From: Nordella sp. HKS 07
GTDB lineage: Bacteria > Pseudomonadota > Alphaproteobacteria > Rhizobiales > Aestuariivirgaceae
Reading direction: 5' to 3'
Assembly (NCBI RefSeq): GCF_011046735.1
Contig: NZ_CP049258.1
Span: forward strand, 2,002,001-2,066,000
Length of the DNA: 64,000 nucleotides
The notes below the pieces were generated by a model. It saw only the letters and a program-made list of their open reading frames with translations. It had not been told where the DNA came from and did no database searches. Shown one piece after another: positions 1 through 8,932 of the stretch (within the stretch, counting starts at the first letter, position 1; each line of letters begins with the position of its first letter). The position numbers and the translations under genes are program-made.

Positions 1-966
1 CACCTGGCCCGCATGCATCATCTGGAACTGGCCATCCCAGGTCGACGCGGTCGACTGCGGCGGGGCGTTCTTCAGCATCTCCTGATACCACTGGAGACCC
101 TTGATGCCCTGCTCGTCATTGCCGGCGAACTTCTTGTCCTTGCCGAAGATCGAGCCGCCATGGCCCCACACCGCCGCCGTCCAATCGCATTCGAGCGAAT
201 AGTGGCCCGATTTCGCCTGCAGGCCGGTGCCGAAGATGCCGTTGGCTTTCTCGGCCTCGGTGATCGCCTTCACGCCGGCGGTGAACTCGTCGAAATTGGT
301 CGGCGGCTTGATGCCGTGCTTTTCGAGGATGTCCTTGCGATACATGGTGATGAAAATCGGAATGTCGAAGGGAATGCCGGCCCATTTGCCGTCATAGAGC
401 GCCAGACCCTCGACCAGCGGCTTGGAGAAGTCGTCGAAGTCGAAGCCCGGCATCGCGAGATCGGGCTTGTCCTTGTAGTACTGGACCGGGTCGACGGTAT
501 CCTGCGCGAAGGTCGCCACCCAGGACTGGTCGAGATAATAGACGTCATAGGTGCCGAGCTGGCCCTGCACGTCCTGCGTCGCCTTGGCGAGCACCTGCTC
601 GAGCGGCACGATTTCGATCTCGACATCGATGCCGGTCGCGTCAGTGAATTCGCCCTTGATCTGGTTGAGGACGACGGTGGGCGGCGTGGCTTCCGAGGTG
701 TAGCGCACCTTGGTGCCCTTGAATTGGCCGCCGACATCCTTGAGCCATTTGGTCATCTCTTCCGGCGTCTGGGCGTAGGCCGCATTGCCGCCGAGATTGC
801 CGCGGAAGGGCCGCGTCGTGCCGAGAAGGCCCGAGGCGAAGGCCGAGAAGCCGATGCCCGCCATGCCGGCCTTGCGCAGGAAGTCGCGCTTGGAGATGCG
901 CCGCGCCGCGAAGTCGCGCGCCGTGTCGATAATGAAGGTCTTCTTGTCGTAGTCACGGAAACTCAT
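1..966 (-). CDS. Sugar ABC transporter substrate-binding protein, C-terminus cut by window edge
   Basis: Periplasmic binding protein of a carbohydrate ABC importer (family 1 extracellular solute-binding type). About 322 residues are present and the C-terminus runs past the window start. The N-terminus has a Tat-like signal: KRDFLRK followed by a hydrophobic stretch (GMAGIGFSAFASGLLG) at about residues 24-46. It differs from the consensus by having KR in place of RR. The start at 966 is preceded by GGAGGAATTC, a good ribosome binding site. It lies directly downstream of two permease genes on the same strand, the usual MalF-MalG-binding protein grouping. The substrate cannot be read from sequence. 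Confidence 0.85.
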   Translation of the reverse strand, partial: MSFRDYDKKTFIIDTARDFAARRISKRDFLRKAGMAGIGFSAFASGLLGTTRPFRGNLGGNAAYAQTPEEMTKWLKDVGGQFKGTKVRYTSEATPPTVVLNQIKGEFTDATGIDVEIEIVPLEQVLAKATQDVQGQLGTYDVYYLDQSWVATFAQDTVDPVQYYKDKPDLAMPGFDFDDFSKPLVEGLALYDGKWAGIPFDIPIFITMYRKDILEKHGIKPPTNFDEFTAGVKAITEAEKANGIFGTGLQAKSGHYSLECDWTAAVWGHGGSIFGKDKKFAGNDEQGIKGLQWYQEMLKNAPPQSTASTWDGQFQMMHAGQV

Positions 967-1009
967 GAATTCCTCCCATGGGTTGCGTATGTATTTGCTC
1001 GTCCGTGTC

Positions 1010-1919
1010 TCATTCCTTGAGCGAGCCCAGAGTGAGGCCGCGGACCAGATGCCGTTGAACCAGAAGAATGAAGATGAAGCCGGGCAGGATCGCCGCGGTG
1101 CCGAGCGCCGAGATGAAGCCCCATTCCGAGCCCGTGGAGGTGACGAAGGTGGTGATCTTGACCGGCACCGTGCGGATGATGGTGGTGAGGAAGAGTGACA
1201 GCAGGAACTCGGTCCACGAGAAGATGAAGCACAGGACCGCCGCCGCGGCGACGCCGCCCCTCACCATCGGCAGCACCACCTTGCGGAAGGTCTGCCAGCG
1301 CGTGGCGCCGTCGATCATCGCCGCCTCGTCGACATCCTTGGGCACATCGTCGAAGAAGGATTTGAGCAGGAGCACCGCGATCGGCAGGTTCATCAGCGAA
1401 TGGATGATGATGAGCCCGACATAGCCGAGAAAGAGATTGTCGGTGTCGCGCATGCCGGCGACCTTGTACATGCCGACGAGCGGCACGATGATCGCGATCG
1501 GCGGCAGGAAGCGCTGGCCGAGCACCCAGTTGAGGAAGCCGTCGCGCCCCCCGGAAGCGCATTCGCGAGAGAGCGTAGGCCGCGAGCACCGCGATGATGA
1601 TGGTGAGCCCGGTGGAGCCCACCGCGACGATGATCGAGTCGACGATGGTCTGGCGCGAATCATAGGAGCTGGTGCCGCCGACGCCGAAGGTCGAGCCGCT
1701 TTCGATAGCGATCTCGGCGCGCGACCAGCCGAGCAGCACGACGGCATAGTTGATGAGCGTCGGCACGAAATCGAAGACGACGACCTCGTCCTTGTTGAAG
1801 ATCGCATACATCGGCTTGATCGAGGTCAGCGCCCACCAAAACAGCGGGAACATGAAGATCGCCACGACCGTGACCGCGGTGATATCGCGCAATATGCGCT
1901 TGGGGAGTGACTGTTCCAT
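1010..1919 (-). pseudogene. Sugar ABC transporter permease, MalG type, with single-base frameshift
   Basis: Inner-membrane permease of the same sugar importer. The N-terminal part (MEQSLPKRILRDI, then a membrane segment) reads in one frame down to AAYALSRMRFRG. The rest (GRDGFLNWVLGQRF onward, including the EAAMIDGA coupling loop that contacts the ATPase) reads in another frame. The switch falls in a run of six C on the plus strand (1547-1552). With five bases the protein would read MRFRGRDGFLN and be about 302 residues, normal for the family. The start overlaps the stop of the upstream permease (TGATG). It is either a sequencing error in a homopolymer or a real disruption. Function follows from family and context. 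Confidence 0.8.
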
Positions 1920-2839
1920 CAGAGCTTCACCCGGAAAATCTTCATGAACAGGCTCGACGCGACGATCACCAGGATGAGGGTGATGAGCGAGAGCGTCGAG
2001 GCATAGGGAAAATCGCCGTTGAAATAGATGCGACCGGCATAGGAGGTGAGCGTTTCGGTGGCGGTGCCGGGCCCCGAATCCGTCATCACCTTCACATAGT
2101 CGAAGATGCGGAAGAGATCGATGCCGCGGATGAGGACGGCGATGGCGATCACCTTCGACATCATCGGCAGCGTCAGCTTGAAGAAGGCTTGCACCGATGA
2201 GGCGCCGTCGATCGCCGCCGCCTCGAAGGGTTCCTTCGGCAGCGAACGCAGGCCCGCTAGCATGATCAGCACCATGAAGGGCGTCCATTGCCAGATATCG
2301 GCGAGCAGCACGCCGGCAAGCGCCGTCGAGCTCGTCGCGAGGATCGGATATTGCGGCGACAGCATCCCCACGGCGTAGAGCGAGCGGGAGAGCACGCCGA
2401 AGGAGCCGTCGAGCATGAGCAGGAACATCATGCCGGTGACGGCGGGCGGCACCACCAGCGGCAAGGTCATCAGCGCCCGCAGCACGCCATAGCCCTTGCG
2501 GTCGGAATCAAGCAGCAGCGCGATGAGAAGGCCGAGCACCAGCTGGATGACGAGGGCGATGCCGGTATAGAGGAAGGTGGTGGCGATCGCGTCCCAGACG
2601 CGGGCATCGCCGAAGGCCTTGGCCCAGTTATAGGCGGGATCGAAGATATTGGCCCGCGTCACCGGGTTGCGCTTATGCAGCGACAGCCACAGCGCATAGA
2701 GCAGCGGATAGATGCCGAAAACGATCATCAGCGCCGAGGCCGGCAGCAGCCAGGGCAAGGGATGTTCGGAGGTAAGCCAGCGCCATTTGGGCCATGACCA
2801 GCCGGGTGACGGGCTCTGGGCGAGCGCCGCATCGCTCAT
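1919..2839 (-). CDS. Sugar ABC transporter permease, MalF type
   Basis: A 306-residue inner-membrane permease, first gene of this visible operon. It has about six predicted membrane segments and the coupling motif EAAAIDGASSVQAFFKLTLP near residues 200-220, which marks binding-protein-dependent sugar permeases. It is coupled by a one-base overlap to the MalG-type permease and then to the binding protein. The ATPase of the system is not in the window and may lie beyond position 1. No substrate can be named. Family assignment is firm. Confidence 0.88.
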   Translation of the reverse strand: MSDAALAQSPSPGWSWPKWRWLTSEHPLPWLLPASALMIVFGIYPLLYALWLSLHKRNPVTRANIFDPAYNWAKAFGDARVWDAIATTFLYTGIALVIQLVLGLLIALLLDSDRKGYGVLRALMTLPLVVPPAVTGMMFLLMLDGSFGVLSRSLYAVGMLSPQYPILATSSTALAGVLLADIWQWTPFMVLIMLAGLRSLPKEPFEAAAIDGASSVQAFFKLTLPMMSKVIAIAVLIRGIDLFRIFDYVKVMTDSGPGTATETLTSYAGRIYFNGDFPYASTLSLITLILVIVASSLFMKIFRVKL

Positions 2840-3166
2840 GCGCGGACTCCGGCATGGATCGTCTCGCCGCCCCAGCTCGCGGTCATGTGGCCTCCCATCG
2901 AGTCCCTCCGGCGAGTTTTGAACTTTTGTAATTCCACCGGAACAAATGTAACGAGAGTAAACGCGTGCGTCGCGTCCCTGTCAACCCGGATTTTCCCCGC
3001 GTACCCGGCGCCTCTCACAACCCTAAATAATCATTAGAAAATCTTTACGCTTCGGTGAGCTTTTTAGGTTGGCGGCGGCGCCGCACTTTGCTGTGAGAAA
3101 CCGGTCAATCGAGTTGCCGAGGGGTGCGGATACCGTTACTGCCGGCTGAACAAGGAGAATGAGACA
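2840..3166. other. Divergent intergenic region between two ABC transport operons
   Basis: About 330 bases with no gene that can be supported. It must carry the promoters of the minus-strand sugar importer and of the plus-strand operon that starts at 3167. AAGGAGAATGAG just before 3167 is the ribosome binding site of that operon. No clear operator or terminator was recognised. Confidence 0.5.
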
Positions 3167-4180
3167 ATGCTGCTGACCCGACGTTCCGCCCTTCTGGCTT
3201 TGGGCGGCACCGCCCTCCTGGCGACGCCCTTGCGGGGCGCCCGGGCCGAGGCCGCCCCGATCGAGGCGACCATTGCCTATGGCAGCACCGGTTATACCTG
3301 GGCGCTTTCCTTCGTCGCCGAAGGCATCGACAGCTGGAAGAAGGAAGGCGTGTCCTTGACCGCCCTCGATTTCCCGACGGGCCGCGAGTCCATGCAGGCT
3401 TTGCTCGGCGGCTCGGCACAGTTCGCCACCTCGACCGACACGCCGGTGATCTTCGCCGCCCTCCAGGGCCTCAAGCCGAAGATCCTGGCGAGCTACAGCC
3501 GCTATTCGCGCGACATGAAGGTGACGATGAGCAAGGCGAGCGGCGCTTCCGAGAAGGATCCCTCCTCGCTCAAGGGCAAGACCATCGGCACCAGGGTCGG
3601 GACCAGCGGCCAGTATATGCTGTCGCGCTATCTGGCGATGGGTGGCCTGAAAGACAGCGACGTCAAGATCGTCGACCTCAATCCGAGCGACATGCTCGCC
3701 GCCACCTTGCGCGGTGATGTCGACGGCTTCGCCTGGACCTCGCAGGCCTCGAAGCTCGCCCTCGACGCCGCACCCGACAAGATCTTCGAGATGTCGCAGG
3801 ATGGTCTCGAGAATTTCTTCGTCAGCCATCAATTGCTGCTCGCCAACGACGCGGCACTCGCAGCCCAGCCGGAACTGGGTGAAAGAGCCGACCGCGCCTT
3901 GCTCGCCGCCGAGGATTACATGGCCAAGAACGCCTCCTGGCCCGAGATCGTGGCGCCGCGCGTGCGCGCCGAAGCCGATTTCGTGCGCGAGATGACCTCG
4001 GTCTTCGAGTTCCAGGTCCGCCTCGACAAGGCTTTCCTCGACGATCTGGTGAAACAGGCCGAATGGGCGATCGCCGCCGGTCTCGCCCAGGCGCCGGCGG
4101 AGGATGTGCGCACCCTGCTCGCCGGTCTCATCGCCGCCGAGCCCTTGAAGAAGGTCGCCCCCGACCGCGTGAGCCTCTGA
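3167..4180 (+). CDS. ABC transporter substrate-binding protein, NrtA/SsuA/TauA (NMT1-like) type
   Basis: A 337-residue secreted binding protein for a nitrate/sulfonate/taurine/pyrimidine-precursor class importer. The N-terminus has a twin-arginine-like signal (LLTRRSALLALGGTALL) ending near ARAEA. The mature part has the fold pattern of this family, with the GSAQFATSTDTPVIFAALQG segment and the GKTIGTRVGTSGQYMLSRYL segment. AAGGAG stands before the ATG. It starts an operon continuing with ATPase, permease, amidohydrolase and flavoprotein genes. The ligand is unknown. The linked amidohydrolase suggests an organic nitrogen compound, which is inference. Confidence 0.85.
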   Translation: MLLTRRSALLALGGTALLATPLRGARAEAAPIEATIAYGSTGYTWALSFVAEGIDSWKKEGVSLTALDFPTGRESMQALLGGSAQFATSTDTPVIFAALQGLKPKILASYSRYSRDMKVTMSKASGASEKDPSSLKGKTIGTRVGTSGQYMLSRYLAMGGLKDSDVKIVDLNPSDMLAATLRGDVDGFAWTSQASKLALDAAPDKIFEMSQDGLENFFVSHQLLLANDAALAAQPELGERADRALLAAEDYMAKNASWPEIVAPRVRAEADFVREMTSVFEFQVRLDKAFLDDLVKQAEWAIAAGLAQAPAEDVRTLLAGLIAAEPLKKVAPDRVSL

Positions 4181-4184
4181 CGTC

Positions 4185-4955
4185 ATGCCGCTGATCTCGA
4201 TCGAGCATGTCTCGCATCTCTATGTCGGGACCGGCGGCACACCGTCCTGGGCGCTGCGCGATGTGAGCCTCGGCCTCGAACGCGGCCGCTTCACCTGCCT
4301 GGTCGGCCCCTCGGGCTGCGGCAAGACCACCTTGCTGCAGCTCATCGCCGGCTTCCTCAAGCCGACGGCGGGCAGCGTCCGTCTCGACGGCAAGCCGATC
4401 ACCGCTCCCGGCCCCGACCGCAGCGTCGTCTTCCAGGAATATGCCCTCTTCGCCTGGTTCACCGTGCGCCAGAATGTCGAATTCGGCTTGCGCATCGCCG
4501 GCATGAAGGCGGCGGAGCGGCGCAAGCGCTCGGACGATCTTCTGGCCATGGTCGGCATGGCGCAGGCCGCCGACCGCTACCCGCATGAATTGTCGGGCGG
4601 CATGCGCCAGCGCGTGGCGGTGGCGCGCGCCCTTGCCACCCATCCGCAGCTCGTCCTGATGGATGAGCCTTTCGCGGCGGTCGACGCCTTGACGCGCGCG
4701 ACTTTGCAGGAGGAACTGCTGCGGCTGTCGCAGCAGCTGGGCCTGAGCATCGTCTTCATCACCCACAATGTCGACGAGGCGGTGTTCCTCGCCGATGATG
4801 TGGTGGTGATGTCGGCGCATCCCGGCACCATCCAGGAAATCATGACCATCGACATGCCGCATCCGCGCGACCGCGGCTCGCCCGAATTCGCCAGATGGTA
4901 TGCGCGCATCAATTCAGCGCTGCATCAGGACCCGAAACGGAAGCAGGCCGCCTGA
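4185..4955 (+). CDS. ABC transporter ATP-binding protein, SsuB/TauB type
   Basis: A 256-residue cytoplasmic ATPase that drives the importer. Visible motifs in order: Walker A GPSGCGKTT (about residue 40), Q-loop FQEYALF, signature LSGGMRQR, Walker B LVLMDEPF and switch histidine ITHNVDEA. It begins five bases after the binding-protein gene, and its TGA overlaps the ATG of the permease (TGATG), so translation is coupled. Family is certain, substrate is not. Confidence 0.92.
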   Translation: MPLISIEHVSHLYVGTGGTPSWALRDVSLGLERGRFTCLVGPSGCGKTTLLQLIAGFLKPTAGSVRLDGKPITAPGPDRSVVFQEYALFAWFTVRQNVEFGLRIAGMKAAERRKRSDDLLAMVGMAQAADRYPHELSGGMRQRVAVARALATHPQLVLMDEPFAAVDALTRATLQEELLRLSQQLGLSIVFITHNVDEAVFLADDVVVMSAHPGTIQEIMTIDMPHPRDRGSPEFARWYARINSALHQDPKRKQAA

Positions 4956-5791
4956 TGCGTGACAATGTGATGGACACCGCCGCCTTCGAAGCCCGCTTCC
5001 TCGCCGATCATCAGCGCAGCCTCAGGCTCAGACGCTGGCGCGGCATTGCCCTCAACATTTTGGGCGTTCTCCTGTTCCTGGCGCTGTGGGAGTTGATCCC
5101 GCGTCTCGGCTTCATCGCCAATCCGGTCCTCTTCCCGCCGCCTTCGAAAGTCGTCGAGGCCGCTTTGCCGATGCTCGGCTCGGGTGAGATTCCCTACAAT
5201 ATCCTGGTCAGCCTCGGCCGCGCCGGCGCCGGTTTCCTCATCGCCGCCGTGCTGGGCGTCGCCATCGGCGTCGCGACGGCGCGGGCCCCCTTGATCCGCG
5301 ACCTGGTCGAGCCTCTGCTGCACGGCTTCCGCTCGGTTCCGGTCATAGCACTTGTGCCCGTTTCCGTGCTCTGGTTCGGCATCGGCGAAGGCGCCAAGAT
5401 CGCGCTCGTCGCCACCGGCGCTTTCTTCCCCATCTGGATCAACGCCTTCATCGGCGTGCGCGACGTGCATGAGATCTATCTGCGCTCCGCCGCCTGTCTC
5501 GGCGCCAATCGCTGGCAGACCTTGCGTTTCGTCGTCCTGCCGGCAGCACTGCCCTTCATCATTGCGGGGCTCAGGCAGGGTATCGCCATCGCGCTCATCG
5601 TTCTCGTCGCCGCCGAGCTCGCCGGTGCCCGCGCCGGTGTCGCCTATATGATGTCGATGGGCCACCAGCTCTTCCGCGTCGACATCATGTTCGCTGGCCT
5701 GGTGATCTTGGGCTTCCTGGGTTTCGCGGGAGACCGTCTGTTCGTCGCTCTGTGCCGGAAGCTCTTCCCCTGGTATCGCCCCAGTGCCTGA
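4955..5791 (+). CDS. ABC transporter permease, SsuC/TauC type
   Basis: A 278-residue inner-membrane permease. The start is placed at 4955 (MRDNVMDTAAFEA), where ATG overlaps the stop of the ATPase; an in-frame start 60 bases upstream would lie inside the ATPase gene. It has about six membrane segments. The segment AACLGANRWQTLRFVVLPAA (about residues 182-201) is the coupling loop typical of the nitrate/sulfonate permeases. It completes the importer with the two preceding genes. Confidence 0.9.
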   Translation: MRDNVMDTAAFEARFLADHQRSLRLRRWRGIALNILGVLLFLALWELIPRLGFIANPVLFPPPSKVVEAALPMLGSGEIPYNILVSLGRAGAGFLIAAVLGVAIGVATARAPLIRDLVEPLLHGFRSVPVIALVPVSVLWFGIGEGAKIALVATGAFFPIWINAFIGVRDVHEIYLRSAACLGANRWQTLRFVVLPAALPFIIAGLRQGIAIALIVLVAAELAGARAGVAYMMSMGHQLFRVDIMFAGLVILGFLGFAGDRLFVALCRKLFPWYRPSA

Positions 5792-7442
5792 CATCATCAT
5801 CACCACGGGCTGTGTGCGCACGCTCGACCGCGACGATCGTGTCGCCGAAGCGATCGCCATCAAGGGTGACCGCATCCTTGCCGTCGGTGATGCGGCAGCA
5901 CTCAAGGCTGGCGCCACGCCGAAGACGCGCCTCATCGATCTGCCCGGCGCCACCGTCACGCCCGGCATCAACGACGCCCATGCGCATATGGAGCGCGAGG
6001 GGCTGAAGCTCAGGCGTCCGTCGCTCGCCGGCTGCCGCTCGATCGCCGACATCCAGGCGTTGATCAAAGCGGAAGTGCAAAGGACGAAGCCCGGCGACTG
6101 GATCGTCACCATGCCGATCGGCGCGCCGCCTTTCTTCTTCAATGCCATCGCTGGGCTTGCCGAGGCCAGAGCTCCCGATCGCTTCGATCTCGACGCCGCC
6201 GCCCCCGATCATCCCGTCTATATATCGGGCCTGTTCGGCAATTGGGGTGCGCCACCTGGTTTTTCCTGCCTCAATACGCGCGCTTTGGCGCTCAATGGCA
6301 TCACTGGCGCCTCGACGCCGAGCGTTGGCGGCATCGAGATCGTCAAGGACGATAAGGGCGAGCCGACCGGCGTCATCATCGAGCGCAATCCGCGCCCGAT
6401 GGTGGAGTTCGATCTCCTGCCCGCCGTGCCGCGTTTTTCCGCCGCCGATCGCCGCGCCGGCATCATCTCTTCGATGCATCTCTATAACAGCGTCGGCACG
6501 ACATCGGCCTATGAAGGCCATGGCTCGGCCGCCGAGATCATCGGCCTTTATCGCGATCTGTGGGAGAAAGGCGAACTCACGGTGCGCATGGGGCTGGTGG
6601 CGAGCCCGTCCTGGAAGGATGTCAGCGAGGCGGCCGTTATCATGCGCGACTGGCTGGCCCATGCGCAGGGCTCCGGCCTCGGCGATCCATGGTTCCGCCT
6701 TTCCGGCATCCATGTCGCCTTTGGCGGCGACGAGCGCATGGCAGAGATCGCCCGCATGGATCTGCCCAATACCGGCTGGTCGGGCTTCGTCGAGCAGGCG
6801 CAGGGACCGAAGGATTTCGAAGCACTCTGCCGGCTGGCGCTGCTGCATGATCTGCGGCTCAACACCATCGTCGCCGACCGCCTGGGCGACGTCGTCGCCA
6901 TCCTCGAGCGGGTGAATGAGATATCGCCGCTCGCCGGCCGGCGCTGGGTGATCCAGCATATCGCGAAGACGGAGGCTGAGACACTCGCCCGCCTGGCGCG
7001 GCTCGGCGTGCTGGTGACCACCATCCCGGTTTATTTCCTGTGGAAGGGCGGCCATTGGTATGACGAGAAGGACGGCGACCGCATCGTGCCGATGCGCACC
7101 ATGCTCGATCTCGGCATCGACACCGCCGCTGCCACCGACAACATTCCCCACAATCCCGGCTTCACTCTGTGGTCGATGTGCGAACGCCGGCGCCGCTCCG
7201 ACGATAGGGTGATGGGCGCAGCCGAGCGCCTGACGCGCCGGGAGGCGCTGCATGCGCTGACGGTCAGCGGCGCACGGCTCACCTACGATGAGCATCACAA
7301 GGGCCCGCTCGCGCCGGGCTTCCTCGCCGATCTCGCGGTCTTCGACGCCGATCCGCTGAATGTCGAGGCTGAAGGGCTGAAAGACCTGTCGAGCCTTCTC
7401 ACCATGGTGGGCGGCCGCATCGTGCATGAACGCCGGCGCTGA
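5784..7442 (+). CDS. Amidohydrolase family protein (YtcJ-like)
   Basis: A 552-residue metal-dependent hydrolase of the amidohydrolase superfamily. It has the N-terminal beta domain (VRTLDRDDRVAEAIAIKGDRI), the metal site H-x-H in INDAHAHME (about residue 72), and the C-terminal part ending GPLAPGFLADLAVFDADPL, typical of YtcJ and related enzymes. It starts with GTG at 5784, overlapping the permease stop at 5789-5791. Its place inside a transport operon suggests that it hydrolyses the imported compound or a product of it. The reaction cannot be named. Confidence 0.85.
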   Translation: MPDIIITTGCVRTLDRDDRVAEAIAIKGDRILAVGDAAALKAGATPKTRLIDLPGATVTPGINDAHAHMEREGLKLRRPSLAGCRSIADIQALIKAEVQRTKPGDWIVTMPIGAPPFFFNAIAGLAEARAPDRFDLDAAAPDHPVYISGLFGNWGAPPGFSCLNTRALALNGITGASTPSVGGIEIVKDDKGEPTGVIIERNPRPMVEFDLLPAVPRFSAADRRAGIISSMHLYNSVGTTSAYEGHGSAAEIIGLYRDLWEKGELTVRMGLVASPSWKDVSEAAVIMRDWLAHAQGSGLGDPWFRLSGIHVAFGGDERMAEIARMDLPNTGWSGFVEQAQGPKDFEALCRLALLHDLRLNTIVADRLGDVVAILERVNEISPLAGRRWVIQHIAKTEAETLARLARLGVLVTTIPVYFLWKGGHWYDEKDGDRIVPMRTMLDLGIDTAAATDNIPHNPGFTLWSMCERRRRSDDRVMGAAERLTRREALHALTVSGARLTYDEHHKGPLAPGFLADLAVFDADPLNVEAEGLKDLSSLLTMVGGRIVHERRR

Positions 7443-8710
7443 TGAAGCAGCGCACCGTCATCATCGGCGGCGGCGCCGCCGGCGCCTGGATGCTGCTGCG
7501 TCTCCTGCAAAGAGGCTGCGATGGCATCGACATCATCGAGCCGCGCGAGGGATTGGGCCGCGGCCTCGCTTATTCGGCAAGTTTCGACAAGCACCTGCTC
7601 AATGTGGCGACGCCCAAGATGGACATGCTGGCGGAGGACAGCGATCCGCTTTTCGCGCCCTGGCTCGCCCAGCGCGCCGATTTTGACTATGCGCCGCGAC
7701 GGCTCTATGGCGACTTCCTGCTGGAAGCGGTGGCGAAAGCCGTCGCAGGCACGGATGTCCGGCATTTCAGAACAAAGGCGACATCAATCCGTCGCGACGG
7801 CGACGGCCTCGCCATCACCATTGCGGATGGGACAACTCTTCATGCCGCGGAGGCGGTGCTGGCGCTCGGCAATCTGTCGCCCAAACGATTGGCGCCCGAG
7901 ATCAGCGATCCGCGCCTCGTCGAAAATCCCTGGAGCCTCACGCCGGATATGGCGCAAGGCCGCGACCGTGTCGTCATCGCCGGCACCGGCCTCACCGCGC
8001 TCGACGCGGTCGTGCTGATCGCCGACGCCAATCCCCATGCGCATTTCACCTTGGCCGCCGCGCATCCACTTTTGCCGCCTTGCGACCGCACCGTCACGCC
8101 ATGGCCCGAGGCGGCACAGGTCGTCGGCCGGTCACCCGCTGCGATCTGGGGCACGGCGAAGCATGCGATCCGCTGTCAAGACTGGTATGAGATCGTCGAT
8201 GGCTTGCGGTCGCATGTCGAGGCGATCTGGGCCTCTTGGACGCAGGAGCAGCGTCGCAGTTTCGTGAAACACGGCGCCCGGCTCTGGCTGCATCACCGGC
8301 ACCGCTCGCCGCCGCCAACCTGGCGGAGAATCGAAGAGCTCATGCAAACAGGCCGGCTGTCTTTGCGCGCCGGCCGCATACGCGGTCTCACCGCGCATGC
8401 CGAACGCATCGATGTCGACTTCGCCACCGGCGCCTTGCCGGCCGATCTCGTCGTCAACACGACGGGGCCAAGCCTGTCACTGCGCTCACATGCCTTGCTC
8501 AGCGCTGCTCTCGATGCGGGCCTGATCGCCGAATGCCCCTTGGGCCTCGGTATCGCCATCGACGATGACGGAAGCTGCCGGACGCGGGACGGCCAGCCGT
8601 CGCGCCTCTTCGCGCTAGGCACGCTGACCCGCGGCCAGTTCTTCGAGACCGTCGCCGTGCCCCATATCAGCAAGCGCGCCGGGGATATAGCGCGAGTGAT
8701 TGTAGGCTGA
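7442..8710 (+). CDS. FAD/NAD(P)-binding protein
   Basis: A 422-residue flavoprotein with an N-terminal dinucleotide-binding motif (VIIGGGAAGAWMLLRLL) followed by GRGLAYS. This fits the FAD/NAD(P)-binding family often found as hydroxylase or oxidoreductase partners. A second Rossmann motif appears at VVIAGTGLTALDAVVLI (about residue 180). The ATG overlaps the TGA of the amidohydrolase (TGATG), so it is the last gene of the transport and catabolism operon. The substrate is unknown. Confidence 0.78.
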   Translation: MKQRTVIIGGGAAGAWMLLRLLQRGCDGIDIIEPREGLGRGLAYSASFDKHLLNVATPKMDMLAEDSDPLFAPWLAQRADFDYAPRRLYGDFLLEAVAKAVAGTDVRHFRTKATSIRRDGDGLAITIADGTTLHAAEAVLALGNLSPKRLAPEISDPRLVENPWSLTPDMAQGRDRVVIAGTGLTALDAVVLIADANPHAHFTLAAAHPLLPPCDRTVTPWPEAAQVVGRSPAAIWGTAKHAIRCQDWYEIVDGLRSHVEAIWASWTQEQRRSFVKHGARLWLHHRHRSPPPTWRRIEELMQTGRLSLRAGRIRGLTAHAERIDVDFATGALPADLVVNTTGPSLSLRSHALLSAALDAGLIAECPLGLGIAIDDDGSCRTRDGQPSRLFALGTLTRGQFFETVAVPHISKRAGDIARVIVG

Positions 8711-8731
8711 GACTATTCAGACCGTCCAACA

Positions 8732-8914
8732 GTTCCCCTTCTCCCGCTTGCGGGAGAAGGTGCCCGAAGGGCGGATGAGGGTGTTGGGGCAGCTGATACA
8801 GACGCTGCCGTTGAAACGCAGCTGGGAATGCATCTTCTCGAATAGCAATGCGGCGCGAGACACCCTCATCCGGCGCTTCGCGCCACCTTCACCCGCAAGC
8901 GGGAGAAGGGGAAC
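8732..8914. repeat. Long inverted repeat between convergent genes
   Basis: Two arms of about 52-55 bases (8732-8783 and 8860-8914) are near-perfect reverse complements. Each arm itself contains a hairpin (TCTCCCGCTTGCGGGAGA in the left arm). The sequence type is common between genes in alphaproteobacteria. It sits between the flavoprotein gene and the convergent oxidoreductase gene and could end transcription from both sides. Confidence 0.8.
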
Positions 8915-8932
8915 TACGCATGCGTGCAGTCT

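Noticed and set aside
3023-4186. 387-codon open frame on the minus strand
   Set aside because: It is antisense to the well-supported substrate-binding protein gene and has a composition typical of a shadow frame in GC-rich DNA. The same applies to long antisense frames at 4925-6148, 5685-7427, 14677-15966 and 60136-62097.
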